Counted from the stretch's first letter, positions 8,795-18,234 are shown. The stretch: 64,000 nucleotides of DNA from Vibrio ponticus (GCF_009938225.1 NZ_AP019657.1:1364001-1428000), one strand, 5' to 3'. Made by a program: numbers and translations. Notes: generated by a model from the letters alone, not told the origin.

Positions 8795-10243
8795 ATGAAA
8801 CCTTTAAGCCAACCAATTCAAGATATGCTGCTTTATGGTGTGGCTCTCCTTTTACTACGTGGAGCTTCGCTGACTACTCTACCAGCAATGACTTATTTTC
8901 TTTCGGTTGAGCAAATTGGTCAGCTTGAGCTGATCGCCGTTACCCAAACTTTCTTTGCGCTTTTGATTTCTTTAGCAATGCACGAAAACCTCTATCGCTT
9001 TGTGGCAACTTTAGAGCAAGCCGACGATCAAAAAGCGATGGTAAGCCGACTCTACACAACCGCTTTGACTTTCTCTTTAGCACTTGTGATTGTTCTTGTT
9101 ATACCGGTTTGGTTGTTCAGCTCCGATCACATTGAGGGAGCTTGGCATTATTTCTCTCAAACTCAAATCGCTCTTATGGCAAGTGTGTGGGTGATTCAAA
9201 GTAGTCTTGAGATCAGCCTCGCTTGGCTGCGCTTGCAAAACAAAGCATGGACATTCTTCAAGCTGAGCGTTTTTTGTACCTGCCTACAAGTCAGCTTGAT
9301 TTTTATGGTCGTTTATCTAGTCCCATCTGTTACTGCGGTACTTATGGTTGGCGCGTTCTGTGCGTTCGTCCAATTGGCTATCCTTCACTATCACAACCGC
9401 TTTGACTTGAAATTACTTAACGGCAAAACCCTTGGGCGATATCTAAAATACTGTACGCCTATTATGTTTTCTGCATTAGTCGCTTTTGGGCTCAATGGGG
9501 GTGAACGTTGGTTATTAATGCAAGCGAATAACTTAGAGTTTCTCGCACAATACGCCATAGCCCTTAAGTTCGCCTTAGCGGTCGGCATACTGCTGCAACC
9601 CTTCCATATGTGGTGGATGCCAAAACGATTCGCTTATTGGCAAGACAAAGACGCGATAACCACCAGTAGAATCAGCCAATACGGTATTGTCTATGCGTGT
9701 GTCTTGGCAGTGCTGGTCACTTGGGGTGGTAAATTATTTATTGAGCTGTTCTTGCCAAATCAATATCAAATGGCAGCTAACCTAGTTGCGCTTGCCGTGA
9801 TGGCAATGCTGTTTAAAGAAATTGCGGAAATAACCAATATCGGGTTGCTTAAATCAAAACAGACTCAAGCACTGTTTTTGATTAACCTGATAGTGACGAT
9901 TAGTGCTCTTATGATTATTTGGGCAGTTAATGCGTTGTTCAGCCAACACACCTTGTGGATCGTCTGTTTGGGTGTTGCCATTGCGCAGTTAATTCGCTGC
10001 TTCATCATTGCGATTGCCAGTCAACGCTCAAACCCGCTGCCCTATCAGACTAGCAAGCTGGTTACTTTCATCCTACTCACCATCGCGCTGTTAGCCAGTA
10101 ATTGGCTAACCAACGAACTTATCCCAAGCATGACTCTGTTACTGATTGAGTCTGTTGCGTTGCTTTTGATCGCACACTTCCACGGCTTACTGCATCTACC
10201 TGTGCAAGACCTACGCAAAGTACTTCGGAGAATTCGCGTATGA
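8795..10243 (+). CDS. sypK: SypK-like oligosaccharide flippase (Wzx type)
   Basis: The 482-residue protein is hydrophobic throughout, with about 12 to 14 predicted transmembrane helices. The pattern is that of the polysaccharide-biosynthesis/MATE-like (Wzx) flippases that move lipid-linked repeat units across the inner membrane. Supporting segments are the N-terminal LLLRGASLTTLPAMTYFLS and the charged CTPIMFSALVAFGLNGGERW. It follows sypJ by 5 bases and overlaps the polymerase gene by 4 bases. In syp clusters SypK is annotated as either a flippase or an O-antigen-related protein, and the flippase reading fits best here. Confidence 0.82.
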   Translation: MKPLSQPIQDMLLYGVALLLLRGASLTTLPAMTYFLSVEQIGQLELIAVTQTFFALLISLAMHENLYRFVATLEQADDQKAMVSRLYTTALTFSLALVIVLVIPVWLFSSDHIEGAWHYFSQTQIALMASVWVIQSSLEISLAWLRLQNKAWTFFKLSVFCTCLQVSLIFMVVYLVPSVTAVLMVGAFCAFVQLAILHYHNRFDLKLLNGKTLGRYLKYCTPIMFSALVAFGLNGGERWLLMQANNLEFLAQYAIALKFALAVGILLQPFHMWWMPKRFAYWQDKDAITTSRISQYGIVYACVLAVLVTWGGKLFIELFLPNQYQMAANLVALAVMAMLFKEIAEITNIGLLKSKQTQALFLINLIVTISALMIIWAVNALFSQHTLWIVCLGVAIAQLIRCFIIAIASQRSNPLPYQTSKLVTFILLTIALLASNWLTNELIPSMTLLLIESVALLLIAHFHGLLHLPVQDLRKVLRRIRV

Positions 10244-11604
10244 GGCACGCTACCCCGACTTCTCATTTGTTTCTCGTCTTAACCTTATGCGGTTTACTGA
10301 CATTAGGCTGGTTTCTTGTACCAGACCCTAAGATGCTTATCGTATTGTGTCTTGTACCACTAGGGGGACTGTTTGTCATCAACCAGACTTTCTGGTTAGT
10401 TAGCCTATTTGTGATTTTTTCTTTTTTCCGCATTCATGAAGCACTGCCTGCACTTTATAACCTAAGGATCCCTTTGCTTCTTTCAATGGGTTCGCTCGCC
10501 GCTCTCATGTGGCATGTGTTGATTACTCGAGAGCTTAAACCTTTTTGGCACCCGGTCCTCTCGTGGATGAGCGCGTTTTGGATTCTGGTTATTATCGGAA
10601 TTGTCTTTGCCGCAAACCGTGGGATCGCTATCGAGTACTTCAAAAATATCTATTGGAAAATTATGATCATGTGCCTCGCCATCACTTGGCTGGTAAACAG
10701 TGCTCAAAGCATCAAACGTATTTCAATCTTGATTGTGCTGGCAGGTTTATTGGTTGCTTTTGTCGCTATCAGCAACTCAGTTAATGGCATTGGTCTTGTC
10801 GAAGGAACACGGGTAACAATAGGTCGCGATCTCGGCTCAATGCTGGGTGACCCAAATGACCTATCTTTAGTATTAATGTTCCCTCTTGCCTTCTCGCTCA
10901 GTTTAATGATGACCAAATCGTTAGGGATAATGCGAGTAATCGGATTGATATGCTCACTAACCGCGCTCTTTGCGGTGATCGCAACTCAGAGCCGAGGTGG
11001 ATTACTTGGATGCGTGGCAGTGCTAGGTATGTTAGGGCTTAAACACATCAAATCCAAAACGTTGCTCATTACCATCGGTGTCGTTGCAGGCTTGGCATTA
11101 TTTGCAGTCGCCGGCATTTCAGATCGCCAATCTGGTGGCGCAGCTGAAGAAGGGCTTGATGCTTCAGCGATGGGACGTTTGTACGCTTGGGAAGCGGCAT
11201 TTAAAATGGCGTTAGAGCGCCCTATCACAGGCGTAGGTATCGATAATTTCTACGTCAACTATTTCTACTACAGCCCGCATTGGGATGGGCTTAACCACGC
11301 GGTCCACAGTACTTGGTTTGGCGTGTTAGCGGAAACTGGCTTTCTCGGCTTAATTATCTTTATTGGCTTAATTGTTTGCATATTGAAAACCTGCCGTCAA
11401 AGCATTCGAACTATCGACGCCAATCCACAAAATTTCTCCCCATATATCCACGCAACAACCTACGCCGTCTTTTCCGGTACCGTTGGTACCATTGTTTCTG
11501 GTACTTTCCTGACTCAAGGCTTTAATTGGCCAATATACATCCTCGCCGCACTAACTGTCGCCTGTAACCACATCGTGCAAAATGATTCTCAAAATAAGAC
11601 CTAA
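10240..11604 (+). CDS. sypL: SypL-like O-antigen ligase/polymerase (Wzy type)
   Basis: This integral membrane protein of 454 residues has about 10 to 12 helices and a large periplasmic loop (about residues 290-370). The loop contains GVGIDNFYVNYFYYSPHWDGLNHAVHS split over the loop and following helix, typical of Wzy_C polymerases and WaaL-type ligases. The function is polymerisation or ligation of repeat units at the periplasmic face. It overlaps sypK (ATGA) and carries within its last codons the TTCTCA element that appears to serve the next promoter. Confidence 0.84.
   Translation: MRHATPTSHLFLVLTLCGLLTLGWFLVPDPKMLIVLCLVPLGGLFVINQTFWLVSLFVIFSFFRIHEALPALYNLRIPLLLSMGSLAALMWHVLITRELKPFWHPVLSWMSAFWILVIIGIVFAANRGIAIEYFKNIYWKIMIMCLAITWLVNSAQSIKRISILIVLAGLLVAFVAISNSVNGIGLVEGTRVTIGRDLGSMLGDPNDLSLVLMFPLAFSLSLMMTKSLGIMRVIGLICSLTALFAVIATQSRGGLLGCVAVLGMLGLKHIKSKTLLITIGVVAGLALFAVAGISDRQSGGAAEEGLDASAMGRLYAWEAAFKMALERPITGVGIDNFYVNYFYYSPHWDGLNHAVHSTWFGVLAETGFLGLIIFIGLIVCILKTCRQSIRTIDANPQNFSPYIHATTYAVFSGTVGTIVSGTFLTQGFNWPIYILAALTVACNHIVQNDSQNKT
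11586..11600 (+). promoter_or_regulatory. Candidate SypG enhancer site for sypM
   Basis: TTCTCAAAATAAGAC lies inside the last codons of sypL. It shares the 14-base core GATTCTCAAAATAA with the site before sypP. It departs from the recalled consensus only in the second position of the TG pair. It starts 74 bases before the sypM -24 element. Confidence 0.5.
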
Positions 11605-11659
11605 TATTCCCAAGCGACAACAATAAACATAAGTCATTGATTAACAATTATTTTATTTC

Positions 11660-11675
11660 TGGCATACAAAATGAA
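11660..11675 (+). promoter_or_regulatory. Weak sigma-54-like promoter of sypM
   Basis: TGGCAT-N5-ATGAA keeps the -24 GG but has GA instead of GC at -12. It is the best -24/-12 candidate in the gap and lies 38 bases before the sypM start codon. I infer it mainly from the correct spacing to the TTCTCA element and from the parallel arrangement at sypI and sypP. Confidence 0.45.
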
Positions 11676-11712
11676 AAGACCAAAATAGCGAAATAAAATA
11701 TAGAGGTCTGTT

Positions 11713-12429
11713 ATGTCAGTTGCTACCTTCAAAATTTGGTTACAAAACCACCCTAATCCTCGTTTTCGCCATCTCTTCTTTTGGTTAAAGCGGATTCGAG
11801 CTCAGGGATTACCGACCCCCCAAGTCTACAACGTCGCAATCCGCTATCTACATTCGGTGTTGGCAGGTGCGTGGCACACATCGTTACGTTTACTCATCCA
11901 AACACCAGCATTTAAAGGTCGCCTCGATCAGTGTGGTAAAAACTTATATCTGTTTGGAGGGGTACCTTATGTATCGGGACCACTTTCTATCTCAGTCGGA
12001 GACAACTGCCGTATCTCAGGACACACGACCTTTTCTGGGCGTTCTCAAACGGAGAATCCTTCGCTTGAAATTGGTAACAACGTTGATGTGGGCTGGCAGA
12101 ACACAATAGCCGTCGGAAAACGAATTGTCTTAGAAGACAATGTAAGACTTGCTGGTGGTGTGTTCCTATTTGGTTATTCAGGACACGCTACTGATGCAAA
12201 GGCGAGAGCAACTGGTGCGCCTGACGCGGACGTTGATGTCGGAGATATCATTATCAAACGTGACGCTTGGCTCGGCACCAACGTGACCGTTTGTCCCAAT
12301 GTTACCATTGGTCAAGGAACCATCGTTGGTACCGGCAGTGTCGTCACTCATGATTTACCTGACTTTGTTGTCGCCGTTGGTAATCCCGCACGCGTAGTGC
12401 GTCATCTAAAGGAGAGCCATCATGCGTGA
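11713..12429 (+). CDS. sypM: SypM-like acyltransferase (left-handed beta-helix)
   Basis: This 238-residue protein of the LbetaH acyltransferase group probably acetylates a polysaccharide precursor. Hexapeptide repeats run from about residue 85, for example ISVGDNCRISGHTTFSG and EIGNNVDVGWQNTI. A second set near 190-220 includes TNVTVCPNVTIGQGTIVGTG. The ending VAVGNPARVVRHL is characteristic of the family. It is the first gene after the second internal promoter region, and its 3' end overlaps sypN by 8 bases. Confidence 0.86.
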   Translation: MSVATFKIWLQNHPNPRFRHLFFWLKRIRAQGLPTPQVYNVAIRYLHSVLAGAWHTSLRLLIQTPAFKGRLDQCGKNLYLFGGVPYVSGPLSISVGDNCRISGHTTFSGRSQTENPSLEIGNNVDVGWQNTIAVGKRIVLEDNVRLAGGVFLFGYSGHATDAKARATGAPDADVDVGDIIIKRDAWLGTNVTVCPNVTIGQGTIVGTGSVVTHDLPDFVVAVGNPARVVRHLKESHHA

Positions 12430-13552
12430 TATGATTGTATTTGGCGAAGACTTTGGTGGTTTACCATCAAGCACTCAACACCTAATCAAACATCTTCCTG
12501 ATATGGGCAAAATCATTTGGGTTAACTCCATTGGTTTACGCCAACCTCGATTGACTCGACATGACTGCGCTCGGGCAATGACAAAACTGTTTGCGAGTAA
12601 TCAAAATCGTCTCAATAAACCAAATGTAACCCTTGCGGACTCGACAGCTGCCAATCAAATAGAAGTGGTCAATTTACGCACCATTCCCGCGCCTAGCAGC
12701 ATATTAAGCCGTAAACTTGCACGCTCGATGATGCTAAAGCAGTTAACACCTATTTTGCGCAAGCACAAAATTTCTTCGCCTATTTTATGGAGTTCACTGC
12801 CGACTGCTGCCGATCTCTGCGGACATCTAGATGAATCCGGTATCGTTTACTACTGTGGCGATGATTTTTCTGCGCTTGCAGGCGTTGATCATGACACTGT
12901 AAGAGAGCATGAAGCAAAACTCGTCGATAAAGCGAATGTTGTCTTTGCCGCCAGTGAGAAGATCGCAGAAATGTTCCCCCGCTGCAAAACGATGTTGTTA
13001 CCACATGGTGTCGACGTCGAGTTGTTTTCGACACCTACAGAGAGAGCCAAAGATCTCCCAAACCGAGGCAAACCTATCGCGGGTTTTTACGGCAGTTTGT
13101 CTAATTGGCTCGACTACCCATTGATCACACAAGTTGCACTTGAGATGCCAGACTGGGATTTTGTATTCATCGGTCCAAACGAACTTCAACATAATCCTCT
13201 TCCCAACTTAAATAATGTCTTTTACTTGGGTCCTAAGCCCCATCACTCACTCGCTAGTTATAGTCAACACTGGCAAGCTAGCTTGTTGCCCTTTAAGCAC
13301 AATCGTCAAATTGAAGCGTGCAATCCGCTCAAATTACGAGAATATTTAGCGGCGGGCTCACCTGTGATCGCCACCCCTTTCCCAGCATTAGCTCCTTATA
13401 GTCGCTACATCAATATCGTCAACGATGTGCAACAGATGTGTTCTGCTCTTAACTTACCGACGACAAAGCAGCGCTTACCGTCAGGAATCGTCAATGGTGA
13501 AAGCTGGCAAAGTCGAAGTGAGTGGGTGCGTAAAATCATGGAGCTGATATGA
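12422..13552 (+). CDS. sypN: SypN-like glycosyltransferase
   Basis: This 376-residue protein has GT4-like (GT-B fold) layout: IVYYCGDDFSAL in the N-terminal half, then the hinge segment VDVELF, FYGSLSNWLDY, and PLKLREYLAAGSPVIATPF as the donor-side motif. It is predicted to be cytosolic. It is coupled to both neighbours by short overlaps (8 bases with sypM, 4 bases with sypO). The transferred sugar is unknown. Confidence 0.83.
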   Translation: MRDMIVFGEDFGGLPSSTQHLIKHLPDMGKIIWVNSIGLRQPRLTRHDCARAMTKLFASNQNRLNKPNVTLADSTAANQIEVVNLRTIPAPSSILSRKLARSMMLKQLTPILRKHKISSPILWSSLPTAADLCGHLDESGIVYYCGDDFSALAGVDHDTVREHEAKLVDKANVVFAASEKIAEMFPRCKTMLLPHGVDVELFSTPTERAKDLPNRGKPIAGFYGSLSNWLDYPLITQVALEMPDWDFVFIGPNELQHNPLPNLNNVFYLGPKPHHSLASYSQHWQASLLPFKHNRQIEACNPLKLREYLAAGSPVIATPFPALAPYSRYINIVNDVQQMCSALNLPTTKQRLPSGIVNGESWQSRSEWVRKIMELI

Positions 13553-14988
13553 GTGGTTTACCGTTTCGCATAATTCAACTGCTTAATGCAGCGTGGCGAC
13601 AACGTTACGTTATCGCCCTGCCTGCGCTTATTTTTCCTTTTGTCGGTATGGGCGTAGCAAAATTAGCCCCAACCGTTTACGTATCACATACCAGTATGCT
13701 GGTTCAAGAAACAGCGAAAATGAACCCGTTTCTTGAAGACATTGCTGTTTCAACCATGCTCAAAGAGCGACTCAACGACCTGACTACGTTACTAAAAAGT
13801 CGCCATATTCTTCACTCCGTTGCCAAAGAGCAAGGCTTAGTAAACGATGATATGTCGGGAAAAGAGCAAGAAAGTGTGATTCGTCAGTTATCACAAAACC
13901 TAACCGTGAGTCAGCAAGGCAAAGATTTCCTCAAAATAGAATTGCGCGCACCAAAAGCGGATGGGCTTGAGTCTCTCCTTACCTCGATCAGCCATCACTT
14001 TATCGAGCAACTGCTTGCGCCTGAAAGATCTTCGATTCGCGACTCAAGCGAGTTCCTCAATATCCATATCGAAAAAAGAGAAAAGGAACTTGAGCAAGCC
14101 GAAAATGCGTTGGCAGATTTCCGTAATCAGCACTTAGCAGTGACACCAGAAATGCAAAGCCAAAGTCTTGCTCAATTGGCAAGGCTTAAACAGACGTTAG
14201 CAGAAAAAGAAGCTGAGCTTGCCGGTGTTGAAAAGAGTCTTGGCTCGCTTGATCAGCAGCTTTCTAAAACCAACCCAGTTATCGGTAAAATAGAAGAAAA
14301 AATCATCGATATCCGCAGCCAACTCACTCTGCTGCAAGCTAAATACACCGACAATCACAGTTCGGTTCAAGCGAAGAAACGTGAGTTGAGCCGACTCGAA
14401 AATGAACGCACCCTTCTACTAGAGGTGGAACAACCCAACCTCGGCAGCGATAAGCTGTGGGATATTGCCAGCAATAGTACTTTCTCCGATCTCGATACCA
14501 TTCAACCTCTACTTGTTACGCAGTTACACAGCCTGCAATTGGTCAGAAGTCGCTATGAATCGTTAACGGAAGAAACCAAAAGCTTACGCAACATGATCAG
14601 CTCGATCGAGCAAGAGGCGAAAAGCTTTGGGAACACCGCGAAAACAATGCGCCGTTTAGAACGTGATGCAGTGATCAAGCGCCAGCAATACGATGAGTTA
14701 TTACAGCGCTACGAAATGGCGCAACTTACTGGCTCTCTTGGCGTATTTGAACAAAACAAGCGTGTGAAGATAATCGACCTTCCTTACACACCCAGTACGC
14801 CGAGTAACCTACCTGCTGTTATTTTTATTCTTGCTGGTCTAATCGGTGGCATCGGGCTCGGTTCTGGGCTGGCAATCATCTTTGAGTTAAGCAACTCATC
14901 CATTCGCACCGCCCAACGCATTACTGAGCTCACTCATCAGCCAGTACTGTCTACTATTCCTCGAATCTCAAACCGATTCTCAAAATAA
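13549..14988 (+). CDS. sypO: SypO-like Wzz/GumC chain-length determinant
   Basis: This 479-residue polysaccharide co-polymerase is anchored in the inner membrane by an N-terminal helix (about 18-37) and a C-terminal helix (about 422-445). Between them lies a long periplasmic coiled coil rich in E, K, Q and L (about 165-300 and 340-395). The proline-rich LPYTPSTPSNLPAVIF before the second helix is typical of the PCP family. There is no fused kinase domain, so it would pair with SypD. The TTCTCA element for the sypP promoter overlaps its stop codon. Confidence 0.87.
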   Translation: MSGLPFRIIQLLNAAWRQRYVIALPALIFPFVGMGVAKLAPTVYVSHTSMLVQETAKMNPFLEDIAVSTMLKERLNDLTTLLKSRHILHSVAKEQGLVNDDMSGKEQESVIRQLSQNLTVSQQGKDFLKIELRAPKADGLESLLTSISHHFIEQLLAPERSSIRDSSEFLNIHIEKREKELEQAENALADFRNQHLAVTPEMQSQSLAQLARLKQTLAEKEAELAGVEKSLGSLDQQLSKTNPVIGKIEEKIIDIRSQLTLLQAKYTDNHSSVQAKKRELSRLENERTLLLEVEQPNLGSDKLWDIASNSTFSDLDTIQPLLVTQLHSLQLVRSRYESLTEETKSLRNMISSIEQEAKSFGNTAKTMRRLERDAVIKRQQYDELLQRYEMAQLTGSLGVFEQNKRVKIIDLPYTPSTPSNLPAVIFILAGLIGGIGLGSGLAIIFELSNSSIRTAQRITELTHQPVLSTIPRISNRFSK

Positions 14989-14991
14989 AAA
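14977..14991 (+). promoter_or_regulatory. Candidate SypG enhancer site for sypP
   Basis: TTCTCAAAATAAAAA spans the sypO stop codon and shares GATTCTCAAAATAA with the site before sypM. It starts 74 bases before the sypP -24 element, exactly the distance seen at sypM. A second, inverted TTCTCA (TGAGAA at 15038-15043) lies only 8 bases before the -24 element. Confidence 0.5.
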
Positions 14992-15050
14992 ACAGACACT
15001 CAACTTCCAACCAAAACAAATAAACCATTGTAATTATTGAGAATAAAAAC

Positions 15051-15066
15051 AGGCACGCTTAATGCA
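15051..15066 (+). promoter_or_regulatory. Sigma-54-like (-24/-12) promoter of sypP
   Basis: AGGCAC-N5-ATGCA keeps both invariant dinucleotides, GG and GC, 12 bases apart. It lies 28 bases before the chosen sypP start. Expected to be activated by SypG bound at the upstream TTCTCA element and to drive sypP, Q and R. Confidence 0.65.
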
Positions 15067-15093
15067 ATCACAATATAAAAACGGAGAATGTGT

Positions 15094-16245
15094 ATGCAGC
15101 CTACTAATATAAATAACCGTCAGCACTCAACGTTAACAGCTCGCGTTGCGAGCCAAGGGCGAAACGAAAAAGTATTAACAATCCATGTTGTACAGCACCT
15201 TAAACCAGGCGGCATCGAGTCTATGGTTTTAGAGATGTTGCGACAATCAAATGCTAATGATAAAAGTTTAGTCGTCAGTTTAGAGGGTAACCGTTCCACT
15301 TCGATTAAAGCCTGGAGCAAGCTTGCCCAATTTAGCCATCAAATCCTTTTTCTCAACAAATCTGAAGGTATTTCACCCTCTGTCATTCATCAGCTGCGCA
15401 AGTTATTTACCGTTTTAAAACCTGATACGGTACACACACATCATATAGGACCATTACTCTACGCTGGCTGCGCAGCCCGATTAGCTGGGATTAAATGTGT
15501 TATTCATACCGAACATGATGGTTGGCATTTCGAGAATGCGAAACGTGCTCGACTGCAAAACTTAGTGTTAACCGTTGTTAAGCCGCGACTGGTCGCTGAC
15601 GCAGACTTTGTCGCAACACAATTGATCGACAAGTTTGATTACAACGACCTTCACGTCATCAAAAATGGTATTGATTGCCAACGCTTCAAACCGGGCAGCC
15701 AAGCTCTAGCAAGGCAGAAACTCAAACTCCCATTAGATAAAACGATCATCGGCTGTGCTGGAAGACTCGAGTTTGTCAAAGGGCAAGACATACTGCTGCA
15801 TGCGCTATCAATGCTGAATAACAACGTTCATTTAGCGCTTGCAGGTGAAGGCAGTCAGCGCGAGAACCTGCAAGAGTTAGCAACAACCCTTGGCATCGAA
15901 GATCGAATAACCTGGTTAGGTTTGGTTGAGGACATGCCGCGCTTCTACCAATCCCTTGACCTGTTTTGTTTACCGTCGCGCAACGAAGGGTTCCCGCTAT
16001 CCACACTAGAAGCTCAGGCGTCGGGCGTTCCCGTTGTGGCTACCAATGTTGGTGGTGTGAGAGAAACCTTGTGCCCTACAAGCGGAAAGATTGTCATGGC
16101 TGAAAATCCGCTCGTTCTCGCTGATGCGCTCAATACAGCGTTATCAAATAGCCAAGCTCAAACTCCTCGAGATTTCGTTGTTAACAATAACGATCTCACT
16201 CAAATGATCGAGAAATATAGAATCCTTGCAGTGGAGGCGCGTTAG
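15094..16245 (+). CDS. sypP: SypP-like glycosyltransferase family 4 protein
   Basis: This GT4 enzyme of 383 residues has the acceptor-side motif LKPGGIESMVLEML, the hinge GCAGRLEFVKGQD and the donor-binding segment NEGFPLSTLEAQASG. The start at 15094 leaves 7 bases after the GGAG at 15083. The upstream in-frame ATG at 15088 is too close to that site. It opens the third internal transcription unit and ends one base before the sypQ start codon. Confidence 0.86.
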   Translation: MQPTNINNRQHSTLTARVASQGRNEKVLTIHVVQHLKPGGIESMVLEMLRQSNANDKSLVVSLEGNRSTSIKAWSKLAQFSHQILFLNKSEGISPSVIHQLRKLFTVLKPDTVHTHHIGPLLYAGCAARLAGIKCVIHTEHDGWHFENAKRARLQNLVLTVVKPRLVADADFVATQLIDKFDYNDLHVIKNGIDCQRFKPGSQALARQKLKLPLDKTIIGCAGRLEFVKGQDILLHALSMLNNNVHLALAGEGSQRENLQELATTLGIEDRITWLGLVEDMPRFYQSLDLFCLPSRNEGFPLSTLEAQASGVPVVATNVGGVRETLCPTSGKIVMAENPLVLADALNTALSNSQAQTPRDFVVNNNDLTQMIEKYRILAVEAR

Positions 16246-16246
16246 T

Positions 16247-17428
16247 ATGATGGAATTAGCTCTAATACTTCTTTTTTCTGTTTCCGGTTTTTTAATTGTC
16301 TATCACCATATTGGCTACCCTTTGCTGCTTAAATTAGTCGCGAAGAAAACACCATTAGAGAAGAAAGCATCCTTCAAGCGCCTTTATCGCGTGACCAAAG
16401 CCGATCGTTCTCTGCCATCTATAACCATGTTAATCCCAGCTTACAATGAGCAAGAATGGATAGCACAAAAAATACGTAACCTATCTAGCTTGGATTACCC
16501 AAAAGATAAATTAAAAGTTGTCATTGCCTGTGATGGCTGTACCGATAGCACCGTAGAAATCGCAGAAGCGACGATTCAAGAAGCGATTTGTAGCGAAACT
16601 CATTTTGAGATTATCCAATTTGAGCAAAACAGAGGGAAAGTTGCGGTTGTTAATCAAGTCATGCAAGACATTAATAGTGATATTACTGCAATGAGTGATG
16701 TTTCTGCACTCGTCTCGTTTGATGCCCTTTTGCTTGCTGCCCAGCACTTTCAGCGAAACAATGTAGGCGTGGTGAACAGCCGTTATCAACTTCTCGACAG
16801 CCAAAACACCGGAGAAATGAAGTATTGGCAGTATCAATCGATGCTTCAGCAAGGTGAAGCCAATCTAGGCGCTAATATCGGCGCACACGGTGCACTCTAT
16901 TTCTTTCGTACAGAGCTATTCACACCACTAGCGCTCGACACGATCAATGACGATTTTGTTATACCAATGGAAATTGTGCGCAATGGATACCAAGCAATAT
17001 ATGAACCCAATGTCGTTGCGGTTGAACTAGAGAACGCTAGCTTGGGCAAAGACTTTAAACGTCGACTCCGCATATCCGCCGGTAACATGCAGCAACTGTT
17101 AATGTTGGCTGAGCTTCTACGACCTCGCTATAAAGCGGTCGCCTTTACCTTTGGCTCAGGAAAAACGCTTCGCCTACTTACTCCGTACTTGCTAATTATC
17201 TGCCTCGCTACGTCTATCGCCCTTAGCTATCATACGTTGTTTCTCACTGCGCTCGGGGTGCAAATCGCTTTCTATTCGATTGCTGCACTCGGTCTGTTAC
17301 TACCAACCATCTTTAATCATCGAATTATTAAATTAATCAGTTACTTTACTGCAGGGCATTTCGCCAATTTGTATGGAGGCTTACGCTACATACTGGGTCG
17401 CGAAACTGGTCGCTGGGAACGTGTATAA
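16247..17428 (+). CDS. sypQ: SypQ-like family 2 glycosyltransferase, membrane-bound
   Basis: This 393-residue GT2 enzyme has an N-terminal membrane helix, a catalytic domain (ITMLIPAYNEQEWIAQKI, VIACDGCTDST, and NDDFVIPMEIV) and two or three C-terminal helices (about 310-370). It resembles PgaC/IcaA-type processive transferases in layout, though the usual DxD position reads AMSDVSAL. GGAGG at 16233-16237 supports the ATG at 16247. Product specificity is not readable. Confidence 0.84.
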   Translation: MMELALILLFSVSGFLIVYHHIGYPLLLKLVAKKTPLEKKASFKRLYRVTKADRSLPSITMLIPAYNEQEWIAQKIRNLSSLDYPKDKLKVVIACDGCTDSTVEIAEATIQEAICSETHFEIIQFEQNRGKVAVVNQVMQDINSDITAMSDVSALVSFDALLLAAQHFQRNNVGVVNSRYQLLDSQNTGEMKYWQYQSMLQQGEANLGANIGAHGALYFFRTELFTPLALDTINDDFVIPMEIVRNGYQAIYEPNVVAVELENASLGKDFKRRLRISAGNMQQLLMLAELLRPRYKAVAFTFGSGKTLRLLTPYLLIICLATSIALSYHTLFLTALGVQIAFYSIAALGLLLPTIFNHRIIKLISYFTAGHFANLYGGLRYILGRETGRWERV

Positions 17429-17439
17429 GGAAATCAACC

Positions 17440-18078
17440 ATGCCACATATCATTGCCAACTACCCTATCTGGTTCGCGAAGCGTCTGTTTGATTTGTTTG
17501 GTGCTTGCTTTGCTCTGCTGTTATTTATGCCAATTTTGCCAATTATTGCCATCGCGATTAAAGCAACGTCTAAAGGTCCAGTTTTTTATCAACAACAGCG
17601 CGTTGGTAAATCAACCCCGCAACACATGGAATTTTTTAACATTATCAAGTTTCGCACTATGTACCAAGATGCCGAGAGCCGTTCTGGTGCCGTCTGGGCG
17701 ACCAAAGACGACCCACGTATCACTCCAGTGGGTCGATTTCTCAGAAAAACACGTTTGGACGAACTGCCGCAATTGTTCAACGTGATCAGAGGAGAGATGT
17801 CTTTGATTGGTCCAAGACCTGAACGACCTTCTTTTTATAATAAGCTTGAACACGAAATCCCTTATTTTGCCGATAGAACTTACGGCGTAATGCCTGGCAT
17901 TACAGGCTTAGCACAAGTTAATCAAGGTTACGATACCTGTATCGACGATGTGCGTAAGAAGGTTGGGTTCGATCACTGTTATGCATTATCGCTTCGCTCT
18001 ACCAAGTCATGGCTTGTTATGGACATGAATATCATCGCGCAAACTTTGGTCGTCATGTTTAATGGTCGCGGACAATAG
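17440..18078 (+). CDS. sypR: SypR-like initiating sugar-phosphate transferase
   Basis: This bacterial sugar transferase (PF02397 type) transfers a sugar 1-phosphate to undecaprenyl phosphate and so starts repeat-unit assembly. There is a membrane-embedded hydrophobic hairpin (residues 18-38) and the family signatures FNIIKFRTM, FLRKTRLDELPQLFNV and GEMSLIGPRPERP. At 212 residues it is the short form, lacking the extra N-terminal helices of WbaP. It is the last syp gene and is followed by a strong hairpin. Confidence 0.9.
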   Translation: MPHIIANYPIWFAKRLFDLFGACFALLLFMPILPIIAIAIKATSKGPVFYQQQRVGKSTPQHMEFFNIIKFRTMYQDAESRSGAVWATKDDPRITPVGRFLRKTRLDELPQLFNVIRGEMSLIGPRPERPSFYNKLEHEIPYFADRTYGVMPGITGLAQVNQGYDTCIDDVRKKVGFDHCYALSLRSTKSWLVMDMNIIAQTLVVMFNGRGQ

Positions 18079-18086
18079 TTGAGTTT

Positions 18087-18120
18087 AAAAAAATAGCCCA
18101 CTACCGAAGTAAGTGGGCTA
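18087..18120 (-). terminator. Intrinsic terminator, best on the minus strand
   Basis: A 9-bp stem (18094-18102 with 18112-18120, core AGCCCACT) is followed on the minus strand by seven U residues (18087-18093). On the plus strand the stem has no U-run, so it would serve sypR only weakly. Its orientation implies a minus-strand transcript ending here. Confidence 0.75.
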
Positions 18121-18206
18121 ATAGTCAGGCAGGAGTCGCCCGAGGAACTTATTGTTTTATACCCATGTAACCTCACGGTGCTTGGGTACACTTTGTGCTT
18201 AATGTG
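18087..18206 (-). ncRNA. Candidate trans-acting small RNA
   Basis: Upstream of the minus-strand terminator lie two more stem-loops with no matching ORF. One pairs 18160-18165 with 18183-18188 (UACCCA/UGGGUA). The other pairs 18125-18130 with 18138-18143 and exposes the loop GACUCCU, which contains CUCCU, complementary to a Shine-Dalgarno core. A TTGACC (18230-18235) could be a -35 element, but the matching -10 is poor. The 5' end is approximate. I do not recognise the family; Hfq-dependent regulation is an inference. Confidence 0.5.
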
Positions 18207-18234
18207 TTAGGAAGACAATCTAAGAAAAAGGTCA

